32,138 nucleotides of DNA, from the IMG/VR virus record IMGVR_UViG_3300005913_001977, positions 1 to 32,138 of that record; one strand, 5' to 3'. Under the pieces are notes generated by a model. The model was not told the origin of the DNA. It saw only the letters and a list, made by a program, of their open reading frames with translations, and did not search any database. Of the stretch, positions 14,312 through 22,296 are shown piece by piece (position 1 is the first letter of the stretch; every line of letters starts with the position of its first letter). The position numbers and the translations under genes are program-made. The stretch comes from a virus.

Positions 14312-14858
14312 GATTTACCACAACCAACTGTGAATAGGCCACAGAATGACTTTTCTTAAAACTGTATTCACCCTCAACTTTAGTCCAAACCGTATCACTA
14401 ACTTCTTTCCAAGTTTTACCTATTAGATGTCGCTTGCCTGGACGTATCACTGCCAGGAACATGGCCAAGCGTGGGATAGTGTCTACAGGCTCTGGCATTT
14501 TAAGTAGGGTGTCATAGTGATTGTTGATATGTATCAATTGCCCACATATTTCTGGGTTATATAAATTGGCCCAATTGGGTTCTCGCATCAACTCCACTAG
14601 GTGTTTCTCATCACGGACCTGTTTATAGAGGTTAACGTTAAGCAGATCCAGTTTCATGTATCCGCGGTCTTCAGCAACATCATAGTCCAGGCTCGCCCAT
14701 CCGGTAAATGGGTCCACTGGAATGTCTGAAGCATATACCCCTGAGTTGTGTTTAACCAACTTACCCTCACGCATGATGCTAGCTGGAGTAACATCAAGCA
14801 CTGCTAATACCTGATCTCTGTCTGCGAAGTCTATGTCAATGTCTGATTTAAATTTCAC
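14295..14858 (-). CDS. Miniature DNA polymerase III alpha (DnaE)-like protein
   Basis: 187 aa from GTG. It has the order of motifs found in the bacterial replicase DnaE palm: SDIDIDFADR (5-14, cf. PDIDxDF, two catalytic Asp), KHNSGVYASDIPV (36-48, cf. the HASGV motif), then YDVAEDRGYMKLDLLNV (59-75, cf. the AExxGLxKxDxLGL motif with the third catalytic Asp, here Asp71), IPRLAMFLAVIRPGK (cf. the IRPG motif), and FKKSHSVAYSQLVVV (cf. the FNKSHAxAY motif). DnaE is about 1100 aa, so most domains are gone. I recall similar proteins in marine T4-like phages, so it is a conserved reduced protein and not a random remnant. Its role is unknown. Confidence 0.78.
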   Translation of the reverse strand: MKFKSDIDIDFADRDQVLAVLDVTPASIMREGKLVKHNSGVYASDIPVDPFTGWASLDYDVAEDRGYMKLDLLNVNLYKQVRDEKHLVELMREPNWANLYNPEICGQLIHINNHYDTLLKMPEPVDTIPRLAMFLAVIRPGKRHLIGKTWKEVSDTVWTKVEGEYSFKKSHSVAYSQLVVVNLNLLS

Positions 14859-15780
14859 TACTGTCTAAGCCCAAATATTTAATAATTTCTTTAGTGTTGG
14901 TAAAATACTGTTCTTGTTTGAATGGCATTTCTTTATTATACGCTATTTCAAGGCGAGCATTCAACCACGATTCTTGAAGTAAGTTAAAATCAATTGGTCT
15001 ATGTTCCATTTTTTGTATTGATTCAAATACATTGTGGGCGTTAATATTCCATCGAATAGCATCAATTTTTTTAATAAAGGACAACCACAATGGCTGGTAG
15101 TATTTAAGGTCAACAGAATACTCTAAATTAAAATACTGAATAATCTGAGTCAATGTTTCTATGTACGTTTCAAAAGTATATAATTTTTTAAAATTAATTT
15201 CTAATACCGGGACCGTAGAATTTAAATGAACTTGCTTTTGCCTTAGAATTTCTTTCCATGCCTGGCACGTTGAATAATCTAAAAAACCAAACTTAAAAAA
15301 TTCTCTAAGTATTCCTCTACTAATAGAATCTGTTTTTTTAACATCAACATTGTAGCATTTTTTTAAAAGAGCAAAATACAATTCTGATCCCGGCATTTTT
15401 TTATGTGTGCTATAAAAATTTATATTAAGATCTTTAACATTATATCCATAGTCGCCGACCCGACTTATGTTTAAATAAACAACTAACGGGGTGTCTTCTT
15501 GTTCAGCTGTAAGAGAAATAATCTTTCTACCTTTGCATGTCATATCATTTATGGTATAATGATAACATACAGACAATGTTCTTTCAAATGCCTTATGCGA
15601 GGTTCCAAACTTAGTAAAAGGATCATCTAATCTGACAACAGGATCTAATGCATTTATAGAATAATCTAAAAAATTTCCATGAATCCCTGGATAGAAATCA
15701 ATTTTTATCAACTCCTTGCTATCGGCATGTAAAACCCACGGTGGGGTTTTGTCTATTTTTAAAATTGGTAGTTTTGTCAA
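14848..15780 (-). CDS. Sulfotransferase-like protein (tentative)
   Basis: 310 aa from a TTG start, which is supported by a strong AGGAGG Shine-Dalgarno sequence and a TTGA overlap with the upstream stop. An N-terminal motif KIDFYPGIHGNFLDYSINAL resembles the P-loop-like PAPS-binding region of some sulfotransferases and of a marine-phage family built around 'HGNFLEY'. The C-terminal half (VPVLEINFKKLYTFETYIE, then LTQIIQYFNLEYSVDL) resembles the helix-strand pattern after the 3'-phosphate binding site. The rest is not diagnostic. It is visibly more AT-rich than its neighbours, which fits recent acquisition. The enzymatic call is weak. Confidence 0.72.
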   Translation of the reverse strand: MTKLPILKIDKTPPWVLHADSKELIKIDFYPGIHGNFLDYSINALDPVVRLDDPFTKFGTSHKAFERTLSVCYHYTINDMTCKGRKIISLTAEQEDTPLVVYLNISRVGDYGYNVKDLNINFYSTHKKMPGSELYFALLKKCYNVDVKKTDSISRGILREFFKFGFLDYSTCQAWKEILRQKQVHLNSTVPVLEINFKKLYTFETYIETLTQIIQYFNLEYSVDLKYYQPLWLSFIKKIDAIRWNINAHNVFESIQKMEHRPIDFNLLQESWLNARLEIAYNKEMPFKQEQYFTNTKEIIKYLGLDSSEI

Positions 15781-16517
15781 AGTCCCGCCTCCTTTAATAA
15801 CATCTTAACCCACTCAGTGTCCGCCATGTAGTCGGTAAACTTTCGTTGCCAGTACTCTGGATCTATCCAGGGCATTATGATGGCGATCTGTTCTTCGTTG
15901 AGCGTTTCTAAGAATTTGATTCCACTGCCGCAGTTAAACACTATCCACGGACTGATGCGTCCGTTAGTGATGTGCGAGCATATCCTGTTCGTACTGCCAA
16001 AACGGAAATAGTCGTTGAACTGTAAACCTTCTGTTTCGTCGGCGTAGTCCTGCATCTCTGTTAGGGCACGCTCAACGGCATCATTGATTGATTCTTTCTT
16101 TATGTAGGTGGCAAGGAACTCTGCGTAAATGATTTCTTTGCACCAATGATCTAATTTCTTATTTTCTTTTATAACCCATTCAATGAACATTTTAGGATTA
16201 ACAGCACGGATAGCAATCATGTGGCGGCCAAACTTAACGAATGCTGAATAGTATGATGAGTTAGCAAAGTCCGTGTATGTCTTCATTTTAGCACTGCCCT
16301 GCGTCAGTTCATAAAACCGCAAGTAGGCCTGCATGCCTAATTGTACTCCTACTTCCTTTTCTTGCTGAACACGTCTTTTGCTTTCGCACATATGAGCCGC
16401 CAAAGTTGATTCCTTGCGGTATTCTTTAGTACAATACTTGCACTTATAGGTCGGATTTGAATGACTTGTCATCGTGTCCGAGCTCTCACGCCAAGTCTCT
16501 AAGATCTCGTTTATCAT
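15777..16517 (-). CDS. Conserved phage protein with N-terminal C2H2/C2HC zinc finger
   Basis: 246 aa. Residues 24-48 hold a classic finger: YKCKYCTKEYRKESTLAAHM followed by CESKRR, with the spacing C-x2-C-x12-H-x-C as in C2H2/C2HC fingers, and basic flanks. The remainder is helical and aromatic (ending WQRKFTDYMADTEWVKMLLK). Zinc fingers of this type are rare in bacteria but do occur in marine T4-like phages; nucleic-acid binding is the natural guess. It overlaps the upstream gene by 4 nt (ATGA). A second in-frame ATG at 16472, just before the finger, is an alternative start. Confidence 0.8.
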   Translation of the reverse strand: MINEILETWRESSDTMTSHSNPTYKCKYCTKEYRKESTLAAHMCESKRRVQQEKEVGVQLGMQAYLRFYELTQGSAKMKTYTDFANSSYYSAFVKFGRHMIAIRAVNPKMFIEWVIKENKKLDHWCKEIIYAEFLATYIKKESINDAVERALTEMQDYADETEGLQFNDYFRFGSTNRICSHITNGRISPWIVFNCGSGIKFLETLNEEQIAIIMPWIDPEYWQRKFTDYMADTEWVKMLLKEAGL

Positions 16518-17179
16518 AAATTATTGTTAGTAATATGTTCATATATAAATTCATTTAATATCGTAAAACTTTCGGTCGTATAATGTAGGCCAGAGGGGTT
16601 GCCTTCTTTCTCAATACTGGTCCCACCGTGGTCATGCATATATTGGTTAGCTGACCAATTTTCAATGTTAATGATTCGTGTATTGTTTTTTAAATATGTT
16701 AATTTATCTTGATTAAATGTAAACTTAGCCCACTTAAAATACTCGCCTGGCGAAGAAAAAATTAAATATCTGATGCCCATTGAATCTAACCATCCCGTAA
16801 ACATTATTATATCATTTAACAGTTTGTCCATGTAGTTAATGTCGACATCATATCGATATCTGTCTTGTATATACTTCTTATACATTGACTCGTCATTTTT
16901 TAATTCTGCTGGTCTCATTACACCCATGGGAGAATAATCAGTCCAATCATCATCAGCCCAATATGCTTCTTGGCGATCCCAAAAAGTCATTGATAACATA
17001 ACAAAATCTACTTTATTTTTAAAAATATATTCTAAAGTTGTCCTAAATATCCTATCGTTAGAACTACCAGGAGTGCTTAGATTTACTGTACTCTCAAACT
17101 CCAATTTCTTTCCAAGCACCTTATCTAGTGGACTCCAATTTGCAGTATAACTACACCCGTTTATCAATAGGGTGCTCAT
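16514..17179 (-). CDS. SGNH/GDSL-family hydrolase-like protein
   Basis: 221 aa. SGNH blocks are recognisable: block I LLINGCSYTAN (nucleophile Ser10 in G-C-S-x-T), a GSSNDRIFR segment supplying the conserved Gly/Asn, FVMLSMTFWDR in the block III region, and a C-terminal SGLHYTTESF with the catalytic His. Members hydrolyse esters, often acetyl groups on sugars. Such genes are common near glycan or fibre genes of marine phages. It overlaps its neighbours by 4 nt on both sides. The substrate is unknown; modification of phage or host glycans is inference. Confidence 0.82.
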   Translation of the reverse strand: MSTLLINGCSYTANWSPLDKVLGKKLEFESTVNLSTPGSSNDRIFRTTLEYIFKNKVDFVMLSMTFWDRQEAYWADDDWTDYSPMGVMRPAELKNDESMYKKYIQDRYRYDVDINYMDKLLNDIIMFTGWLDSMGIRYLIFSSPGEYFKWAKFTFNQDKLTYLKNNTRIINIENWSANQYMHDHGGTSIEKEGNPSGLHYTTESFTILNEFIYEHITNNNL

Positions 17180-17643
17180 CCTAAATCCTTTTTTATATCT
17201 TTGTCCTCAATACCTAAACTGTGTGCTAATTTTTTAATTTCTTTCTTATCATTGAGTTTAGACAATAGGTCTATCTCGTCTAATTTCATGTTTGGATACA
17301 GCTTGGCCAAAAATTTCTGACTCTTGTTATCCCCCTCTTTCTTTTTAGCCTTTAACCAATAATGGAACTGTGGCTCCTTTGCTGGACTCACAGTGGTGCA
17401 GGTCAGCCATTGTAGCTTAGTGTGTTTGGTGCCTAGATCAAAGAAGTTCTTGTTGACCCGACCATTTGTGGCCATTAGATAATAGGCCTGTAGATCTTGG
17501 TTGCCACCAACATTGGCACCATATTTCAGCATTAGATAAGTTGAAAACTTCTTGCGATCTTCATCAGTGAAGTTATCATAATATGCACGATCCTTGCGAT
17601 CAAAGGCCTGCATCTCATACTTGATTTCTAAACTTGAACTCAA
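17176..17643 (-). CDS. 62: Probable sliding-clamp loader small subunit (T4 gp62-like)
   Basis: 155 aa from a TTG overlapping the upstream stop (TTGA); the first ATG is 10 codons on. The core DNFTDEDRKKFSTYLML, then DLQAYYLMATNGRVNKNFFD and KLQWLTCTTVSP, resembles the gp62 family of T4-like phages. In that family the small subunit joins four gp44 ATPases to load the gp45 clamp. The length is a little short of T4 gp62 (187 aa). No gp44 or gp45 gene is in this window, so context gives only partial support; gp62 is poorly conserved and the call is moderate. Confidence 0.65.
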   Translation of the reverse strand: MSSSLEIKYEMQAFDRKDRAYYDNFTDEDRKKFSTYLMLKYGANVGGNQDLQAYYLMATNGRVNKNFFDLGTKHTKLQWLTCTTVSPAKEPQFHYWLKAKKKEGDNKSQKFLAKLYPNMKLDEIDLLSKLNDKKEIKKLAHSLGIEDKDIKKDLG

Positions 17644-17873
17644 CTTTTACTTCTAACGACGCTAACCAATTGATCAACTGCCTGTTGCATGCGATTGTAT
17701 TTGGCCTGTAGATCATCAATGGCGGACTGTTGTCGTGCTACCATGTCGTGTAATTTACCAAATGCTTCTGTGGTCTCACGCAGTTTCTTGTCTTGGCTGA
17801 GTAGATTTGGGCGCGGTGGAGCATTTGGATCCACTGCTCGTTTCTTTTTTTGCTTAAACATATTTGGATTCAA
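17640..17873 (-). CDS. Small coiled-coil phage protein, 77 aa
   Basis: 77 aa. The first codon is TTG, overlapping the upstream stop (TTGA), with a GAGGA Shine-Dalgarno sequence about 9 nt before it. An ATG four codons later (17861) is the alternative start but lacks a ribosome-binding site. The N-terminus is basic and Pro-rich (KQKKKRAVDPNAPPRPN). Residues 30-75 form a coiled coil (ARQQSAIDDLQAKYNRMQQA). I do not recognise the family. It lies between an acidic 79-aa protein and probable gp62. Confidence 0.7.
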   Translation of the reverse strand: MNPNMFKQKKKRAVDPNAPPRPNLLSQDKKLRETTEAFGKLHDMVARQQSAIDDLQAKYNRMQQAVDQLVSVVRSKS

Positions 17874-18109
17874 AATGGTAGGTCCTCGTCGTTGTGGTCT
17901 TCTTTACTTAAATTATATATCATTTTTAATTGATCAAGTGCCGCTTGTACAGCCGGATGTGTTTTTGCCTGTTTATTAATAGATTTCCATAGAGCGACAG
18001 AATCCCAATCAGTGTCCCAGGGTCCAGTATTACTATACTCATCCTTAGTTTGGGTAAGGTAATCATATTCTAAGTTATCACCTACCGCCATTAATTTATC
18101 ATCTCTCAT
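17870..18109 (-). CDS. Small acidic phage protein, 79 aa
   Basis: 79 aa, starting MRDDKLMAVGDNLEYDYLTQ. It is acidic and helical, with a conserved-looking tryptophan block (GPWDTDWDSVALWKSINKQA) and an acidic tail (DHNDEDLPF). No function known. It is the first gene of the operon continuing to 14295. The -10 box of a sigma70-like promoter ends 7 nt before this ATG, so the mRNA would be leaderless. An in-frame ATG at 18091 is an alternative start with only a weak upstream GAGAG. Confidence 0.7.
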   Translation of the reverse strand: MRDDKLMAVGDNLEYDYLTQTKDEYSNTGPWDTDWDSVALWKSINKQAKTHPAVQAALDQLKMIYNLSKEDHNDEDLPF

Positions 18110-18116
18110 ATATATA

Positions 18117-18146
18117 ATTATACACTCTTTGACCGTGTGTTGTAAA
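18117..18146 (-). promoter_or_regulatory. Sigma70-like promoter, near-leaderless
   Basis: On minus: -35 TTTACA (18141-18146), 18 nt, -10 TATAAT (18117-18122), 7 nt before the ATG at 18109. It drives the operon containing gp62, SGNH, zinc-finger and DnaE-like genes. Confidence 0.58.
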
Positions 18147-18160
18147 GTTAAATTTTGCTT

Positions 18161-18661
18161 TTACCAAATTTTGCCGTAGTCGACGACTTCGCTCTGGCGG
18201 CTAATTTCCTTAACAAAATAGGCACACATTGGTTTATCACCGTCATTGATTGGCACCGCCAGTAACTGCCCTGGTTTAAGTTTGGGGAAATACCATTTAA
18301 CATCTTGATAGATGTCCACGATCTCAACTGTTTCAAATACTGGTTTGAAACTGGTCAATGGATTGAACGTGTATACCGAAAAGCCGCGATCATTGATACT
18401 GGTCAATGGGATAACTTCCAAGTCGCCAAAATCGGGTTCTCCTATCAGTATCTGCCAGTCCACAGGCATCTTGACCAAGTTGCCACCAATGTTTAATACT
18501 AGTGCTGGACTGTTAAAACTTTCTAAGAAGATTAAAGGAATAAAGAAATAGTCCGGATTCTTTGGATCGCTATTGTCTAGTATAGAGAAACGCATATCCT
18601 CAACTTCGTCGGGTATCTCGTTCATCTCATATGCTTTATTCTCTAGTGTTAATATGTACAT
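18161..18661 (-). CDS. Unknown protein following uvsW, 166 aa
   Basis: 166 aa from ATG at 18661 (MYILTLENKAYEMNEIPDEV). The frame is open 8 codons further up, but an AAGGAAAAT ribosome-binding site and the uvsW stop codon directly precede this ATG. It is beta-rich with hydrophobic strands (SPALVLNIGGNLVKMPVDWQ), mixed alpha/beta at the C-terminus, and contains no membrane segment or catalytic motif I can identify. It lies immediately downstream of uvsW, so it may serve recombination or replication. The family is not recognised. Confidence 0.78.
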   Translation of the reverse strand: MYILTLENKAYEMNEIPDEVEDMRFSILDNSDPKNPDYFFIPLIFLESFNSPALVLNIGGNLVKMPVDWQILIGEPDFGDLEVIPLTSINDRGFSVYTFNPLTSFKPVFETVEIVDIYQDVKWYFPKLKPGQLLAVPINDGDKPMCAYFVKEISRQSEVVDYGKIW

Positions 18662-18672
18662 AATTTTCCTTA

Positions 18673-20133
18673 TTAAGTTTGCCAATCCACCTTTTCAACT
18701 ATAAATGGATAGTTTGCGTCTTTATAAAATTTCTTTCGTACTGTTAAATGCCTCTTGGCGAACTTGCATGTTGACGTTATATCCCAGATCTGAACAAAGT
18801 CTTTATCTTCTGCTTTACGTATACCTCGCCCTATACTTTGTATCACACGCACAAAGCTCTTGCCAGGTTCTATCAAGACCATATTAAATATACGTGGTAT
18901 GTTAATACCTACTGCGGCAACTCCATATGTTGCAATGATAACTTTTGCATCTTCGGTAGCAATCATATCATATTCATCTTTCCTATCTGCGGCCTTAGTT
19001 GCTCCAGATACGAATACTGAATTAGGAATCCTTTCTTGTAATGCCTTTCCTGGTGCTATCCTATCTACCAGTATTAACGTATTACCAGTCTCAATAACCT
19101 TGCTTACTAATTCAGCAATGTAATCTAATCTACCCTCTGTTTCCAGTAGATATTTTAACTCACTCTGATAATCTTTATATTCCACGTGATCAATTAATTG
19201 TAACACATTTACATGGCAATTAGCAAGTACTCCTTGGTCTTGTAATTCGCTAGCACTTAATCGACCAATAACATCACCAAGCGAGCATCTTAGACTCATG
19301 AACTCAAACTCTTCCTTAGGTATTGTTCCAGTTAACCCCCAACGGATAGGTATGTGTGCCATGACCCCAGTAAGCAGATTTTTAAGTGCATCTGCCTTAG
19401 CCATATGTACTTCGTCAACCATAACACAAACTACATCTTCTAAGAACTCAGTTATAGTAATATCTACTTCATGATTGCGGCTACCTTTGAGTAGGATATT
19501 TAGACTCTGCCAAGTACATATGGTATGTGTACGACCAAATTCTTTACGGTCGCCAAAGTAAACACCTACGTCTAATCCCATGTTGATATAGTCTGCTTCG
19601 GTCTGTGTAACAAGTGATTTGTTTGGTACTATAACTATAGTGCGGCCGTGTTCTTCGCAACTGTGACTTAATACAGCAGTTATAAGTGTCTTTCCTGCGC
19701 CTGTCGCTACTTCCTGTAGGCACTGCGGAGTAGACAAAAACTCATTGATAATTTTAACCTGATAGTCACGCAACATTATAGGCTGTCCGGCTATAGGATG
19801 TGTCTTTGGCCATGTTAGATGACTGTAACTGTCTTCTGTGACCTGTTTGAATTGAAATGTTGTTTGATAGTCTCTAAAGTCTTCTACTTCCACATGATAC
19901 CCTTGTTTCTCTAGGTATGGTAATATCTCTGGCAGTAGGTTGATGTACGTGCTACCACCTAGTTGGAAAAATCCTACCTTGCCATCCCACCGACCTAATC
20001 GAACTGCGGGCAAGTATCGTGCTCCGGGAATCTCAAATTTAAACATATTAGACAGCTCCTTGCGTTCATGCAAGTCGAGTCCCTCTATCTTCACGTTCAC
20101 TTCATCTTTAATTAGTAGTCTGGCTAATGCCAT
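18673..20133 (-). CDS. uvsW: UvsW-like ATP-dependent helicase
   Basis: 486 aa from ATG at 20133 (MALARLLIKDEVNVKIEG), which matches T4 UvsW in length (503 aa). The frame is open 21 codons further up, but the ATG forms a TAATG junction with the upstream gene's stop. The first 100 residues correspond to the UvsW N-terminal domain. SF2 motifs: LRDYQ (Q-region), ATGAGKT (143-149, Walker A), MVDEVH (DEVH box, 240-243), GLTGT (motif III), and QSIGRGIRK (motif VI). UvsW unwinds R-loops and branched intermediates and regresses or anneals strands at stalled forks, controlling the switch from origin-dependent to recombination-dependent replication. Confidence 0.93.
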   Translation of the reverse strand: MALARLLIKDEVNVKIEGLDLHERKELSNMFKFEIPGARYLPAVRLGRWDGKVGFFQLGGSTYINLLPEILPYLEKQGYHVEVEDFRDYQTTFQFKQVTEDSYSHLTWPKTHPIAGQPIMLRDYQVKIINEFLSTPQCLQEVATGAGKTLITAVLSHSCEEHGRTIVIVPNKSLVTQTEADYINMGLDVGVYFGDRKEFGRTHTICTWQSLNILLKGSRNHEVDITITEFLEDVVCVMVDEVHMAKADALKNLLTGVMAHIPIRWGLTGTIPKEEFEFMSLRCSLGDVIGRLSASELQDQGVLANCHVNVLQLIDHVEYKDYQSELKYLLETEGRLDYIAELVSKVIETGNTLILVDRIAPGKALQERIPNSVFVSGATKAADRKDEYDMIATEDAKVIIATYGVAAVGINIPRIFNMVLIEPGKSFVRVIQSIGRGIRKAEDKDFVQIWDITSTCKFAKRHLTVRKKFYKDANYPFIVEKVDWQT

Positions 20134-21263
20134 TAATATTGTTCTCTTAGTTGTGTTACACCATAGTAGATGATCTTTTCTGCTTTGCGTGTCCAATCCA
20201 TCTTGCGACCGCCAAACATCATTTCAAATGTTGTTACTAATAATAGTACAGGAAAATCCCAGGTCGTTGGAATCTTATGTGCATATATTACTTTAACACA
20301 ATACGGGTCATAATCGCTAGTCTTGGTTTTACCATTCCGGTCAAACCTCACAATGTCCTCTTCAATAAAACGACTTAGGTCTATGTCAAATAGGGTAGGG
20401 TTATATATACAGATAGGATATCGATCAGTTAGCTCGGCATAGTCAAATATCATATTTAAATTTTTAGGACTTGGGGTAATATGTATGCTATGTTTTCCTC
20501 CGATCTCATGAAGTGCTGTTCCGTACCTTGCTACCACTTCTTCGACGACTTCCTCATTGATGTCGTATCCGCACATGCCGGCACAATCAATTAACTTAAC
20601 AAGATTGCTGTGCCCAAACCCGCCTTGCTGTTTTATGTATGCCACTAAACTTTTAGGAGCATTGGTTATCTTGTATTTTTTATCATCTTTAACTAACTCA
20701 ATCTTATAGGGGGTCTTTTCGCAGTCGACTATCTTAGACAGTAGATCACGTATCGCCTGATCGATTGTAAACCCGTAGCCATCGCCCCAGGTAACTATCC
20801 AATTGACATTGTACTCGGTTACTCCTAAATACCAAACTTTAGTGTCACGGTCAAATTTGGCACGCCCTTGACTTAGTCCACGGAATTCTTGTATTTCGTT
20901 TATCATCTGATTGTCGTATGGAAATCGTAAAGCCATCATGTCACCATCCAATTGGATAGTTTTAGTTCGATTTATCTTACGGATTGGAACCCTAAACACA
21001 GGATTCTCAACTGGGGTAACATCCACACCATACTTTAAAAACTGTCTACGGTACTTTAAAATCAGTTTAACAGCTAGGTCTGCTTGTTTGTCTGTTAATG
21101 CTGTACCAAACACTGTGGTGGACGACATGTTGCCGACTATCTGCACATCATACCGGGCTAGACTTATCCTGTCAGACACTGTAGGCCATATTAACGATGA
21201 CGGCCCTATTTCATATCCACCAAGGAACTCAAGATAGTCTTCTACGTATTGGAATGTCAGCAT
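20133..21263 (-). CDS. HARP-domain-like nucleic-acid protein coupled to uvsW
   Basis: 376 aa. Residues about 108-165 resemble the HARP domain of annealing helicases such as SMARCAL1: FPYDNQMINEIQEFRGL, then RAKFDRDTKVWYLGVTEYNV. This is the Y[DN]-x2-hydrophobic ... [KR]-[YF]-D-x2-TK-x-W pattern. In SMARCAL1 that domain gives the SF2 motor its fork-remodelling specificity. Residues 55-80 form a basic helix (LTDKQADLAVKLILKYRRQF). The C-terminal half is unassigned alpha/beta. Translation is coupled to uvsW (TAATG). A protein partner of UvsW is a natural inference; the HARP match was made by eye and should be tested. Confidence 0.75.
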   Translation of the reverse strand: MLTFQYVEDYLEFLGGYEIGPSSLIWPTVSDRISLARYDVQIVGNMSSTTVFGTALTDKQADLAVKLILKYRRQFLKYGVDVTPVENPVFRVPIRKINRTKTIQLDGDMMALRFPYDNQMINEIQEFRGLSQGRAKFDRDTKVWYLGVTEYNVNWIVTWGDGYGFTIDQAIRDLLSKIVDCEKTPYKIELVKDDKKYKITNAPKSLVAYIKQQGGFGHSNLVKLIDCAGMCGYDINEEVVEEVVARYGTALHEIGGKHSIHITPSPKNLNMIFDYAELTDRYPICIYNPTLFDIDLSRFIEEDIVRFDRNGKTKTSDYDPYCVKVIYAHKIPTTWDFPVLLLVTTFEMMFGGRKMDWTRKAEKIIYYGVTQLREQY

Positions 21264-22144
21264 ATAATTTTTCCAATGCGTTGATGTAACCCAATTGACT
21301 CAATTATTTTTTTGCGGCTCTCCTGATTAATCAATTTCCCAACAGTGATCCAACCTAGACTAAGTTTTGGATCAAATTTGCTGTATCCTAACTTAGTAAA
21401 AAACTCGTTGTGCTGGTCAAAATATTCCCAAACTTCATTTTCTAATTTAGAATAGTATTCCTCTGATTTATCAGTAAATCTCACAGTGAAATCTACACTA
21501 TAGTAAGACAATGGTTTAAACGCATCTTTATCAATATAGGTATCTTTATCATGATAAAGATCAAACAAAGTCTTACCTATTTCGCAGTAGTTTATCTTTA
21601 GATCTCCCCAATGTTCAGTTAAAGAAAACTCATTGAAGTCGTCCTCGTCCAATGTCTTGCGACAAGATTTTCCATACCAAGTGCCAACAAATCTTGGCAT
21701 CTCACCTAAACTTTCAAATCGATGTATCCATATGTTTAGATCTGCCAATGCCTGCTTCACTTCTTCCGGAGCATTTTTATAAAATTTATTATTAGTCTGT
21801 TGATCATACAAGCCATGGTGCACTTCAAATATGTGATGTAGATAATTCAATGTGTCTTGTGTCATTGACTCAGTGGCTCTTTTTTCTATTAGTCCGGACG
21901 AATGACTGTTAATAGTATCAATTAGCTCATTGAGATAGTTAACTACATAAGTCGGAGTGTATTTACTGTGGGGAAAATTATAAAACCTTTCTTTGTCGTC
22001 GAATGGTTGCCCATGCTTATCAAACTCTTTAACTTCTCGTAACCACTTGTGAGCTATAGAAGTATCATTGATTTCAAAATCTAAATCATAAGTACTGGTC
22101 TGATCTACATTTGTTAATTGTATTTGTAATTTTTTCTTAGGCAT
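21257..22144 (-). CDS. Unknown phage protein, 295 aa
   Basis: 295 aa from ATG at 22144 (MPKKKLQIQLTNVDQTSTYD). The open frame extends 30 codons upstream, but that stretch holds the terminator and the promoter of this gene, so it is not coding. The protein is mixed alpha/beta and acidic, with no membrane segments and an aromatic C-terminal half (YYSVDFTVRFTDKSEEYYSK). I do not recognise it. It overlaps the HARP-like gene by 7 nt. Promoter -10 TATACT lies 6 nt upstream and no Shine-Dalgarno sequence is present, so the mRNA should be leaderless. Confidence 0.75.
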   Translation of the reverse strand: MPKKKLQIQLTNVDQTSTYDLDFEINDTSIAHKWLREVKEFDKHGQPFDDKERFYNFPHSKYTPTYVVNYLNELIDTINSHSSGLIEKRATESMTQDTLNYLHHIFEVHHGLYDQQTNNKFYKNAPEEVKQALADLNIWIHRFESLGEMPRFVGTWYGKSCRKTLDEDDFNEFSLTEHWGDLKINYCEIGKTLFDLYHDKDTYIDKDAFKPLSYYSVDFTVRFTDKSEEYYSKLENEVWEYFDQHNEFFTKLGYSKFDPKLSLGWITVGKLINQESRKKIIESIGLHQRIGKIIC

Positions 22145-22150
22145 ATTAAT

Positions 22151-22179
22151 AGTATATAGCATTCTAACAGATATTGCAA
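22151..22179 (-). promoter_or_regulatory. Sigma70-like promoter, leaderless arrangement
   Basis: On minus: -35 TTGCAA (22174-22179), 17 nt, -10 TATACT (22151-22156), 6 nt before the ATG at 22144. It drives the operon 22144-18161 (unknown, HARP-like, uvsW, unknown). Confidence 0.58.
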
Positions 22180-22182
22180 GCA

Positions 22183-22219
22183 AAAAGAACCCCCAAAGCC
22201 GACAAAAACTTTGGGGGTT
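22183..22219 (-). terminator. Strong rho-independent terminator after the AAA+ ATPase
   Basis: An 11-bp perfect stem AACCCCCAAAG/CTTTGGGGGTT (22188-22198 with 22209-22219), 10-nt loop, followed on minus by CTTTTT. It ends the transcript of the AAA+ gene before the next promoter at 22151-22179. Confidence 0.9.
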
Positions 22220-22226
22220 TACTGCC

Positions 22227-22263
22227 CGATACACCCGGAGCCAGACAAATGGAAGGTGTATCG
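22227..22263 (-). repeat. 3' UTR hairpin 2, 9-bp perfect stem
   Basis: CGATACACC (22227-22235) pairs with GGTGTATCG (22255-22263) around a 19-nt loop. It lies between the ATPase stop and its terminator, so it would be in the 3' UTR. Confidence 0.75.
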
Positions 22264-22264
22264 T

Positions 22265-22293
22265 TTTTGGCTACTATTAATCAGTAGCCAAAA
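22265..22293 (-). repeat. 3' UTR hairpin 1, 11-bp perfect stem
   Basis: TTTTGGCTACT (22265-22275) pairs with AGTAGCCAAAA (22283-22293) around a 7-nt loop, starting 3 nt after the stop codon of the ATPase. It has no T-run on minus. Confidence 0.75.
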
Positions 22294-22296
22294 CTT

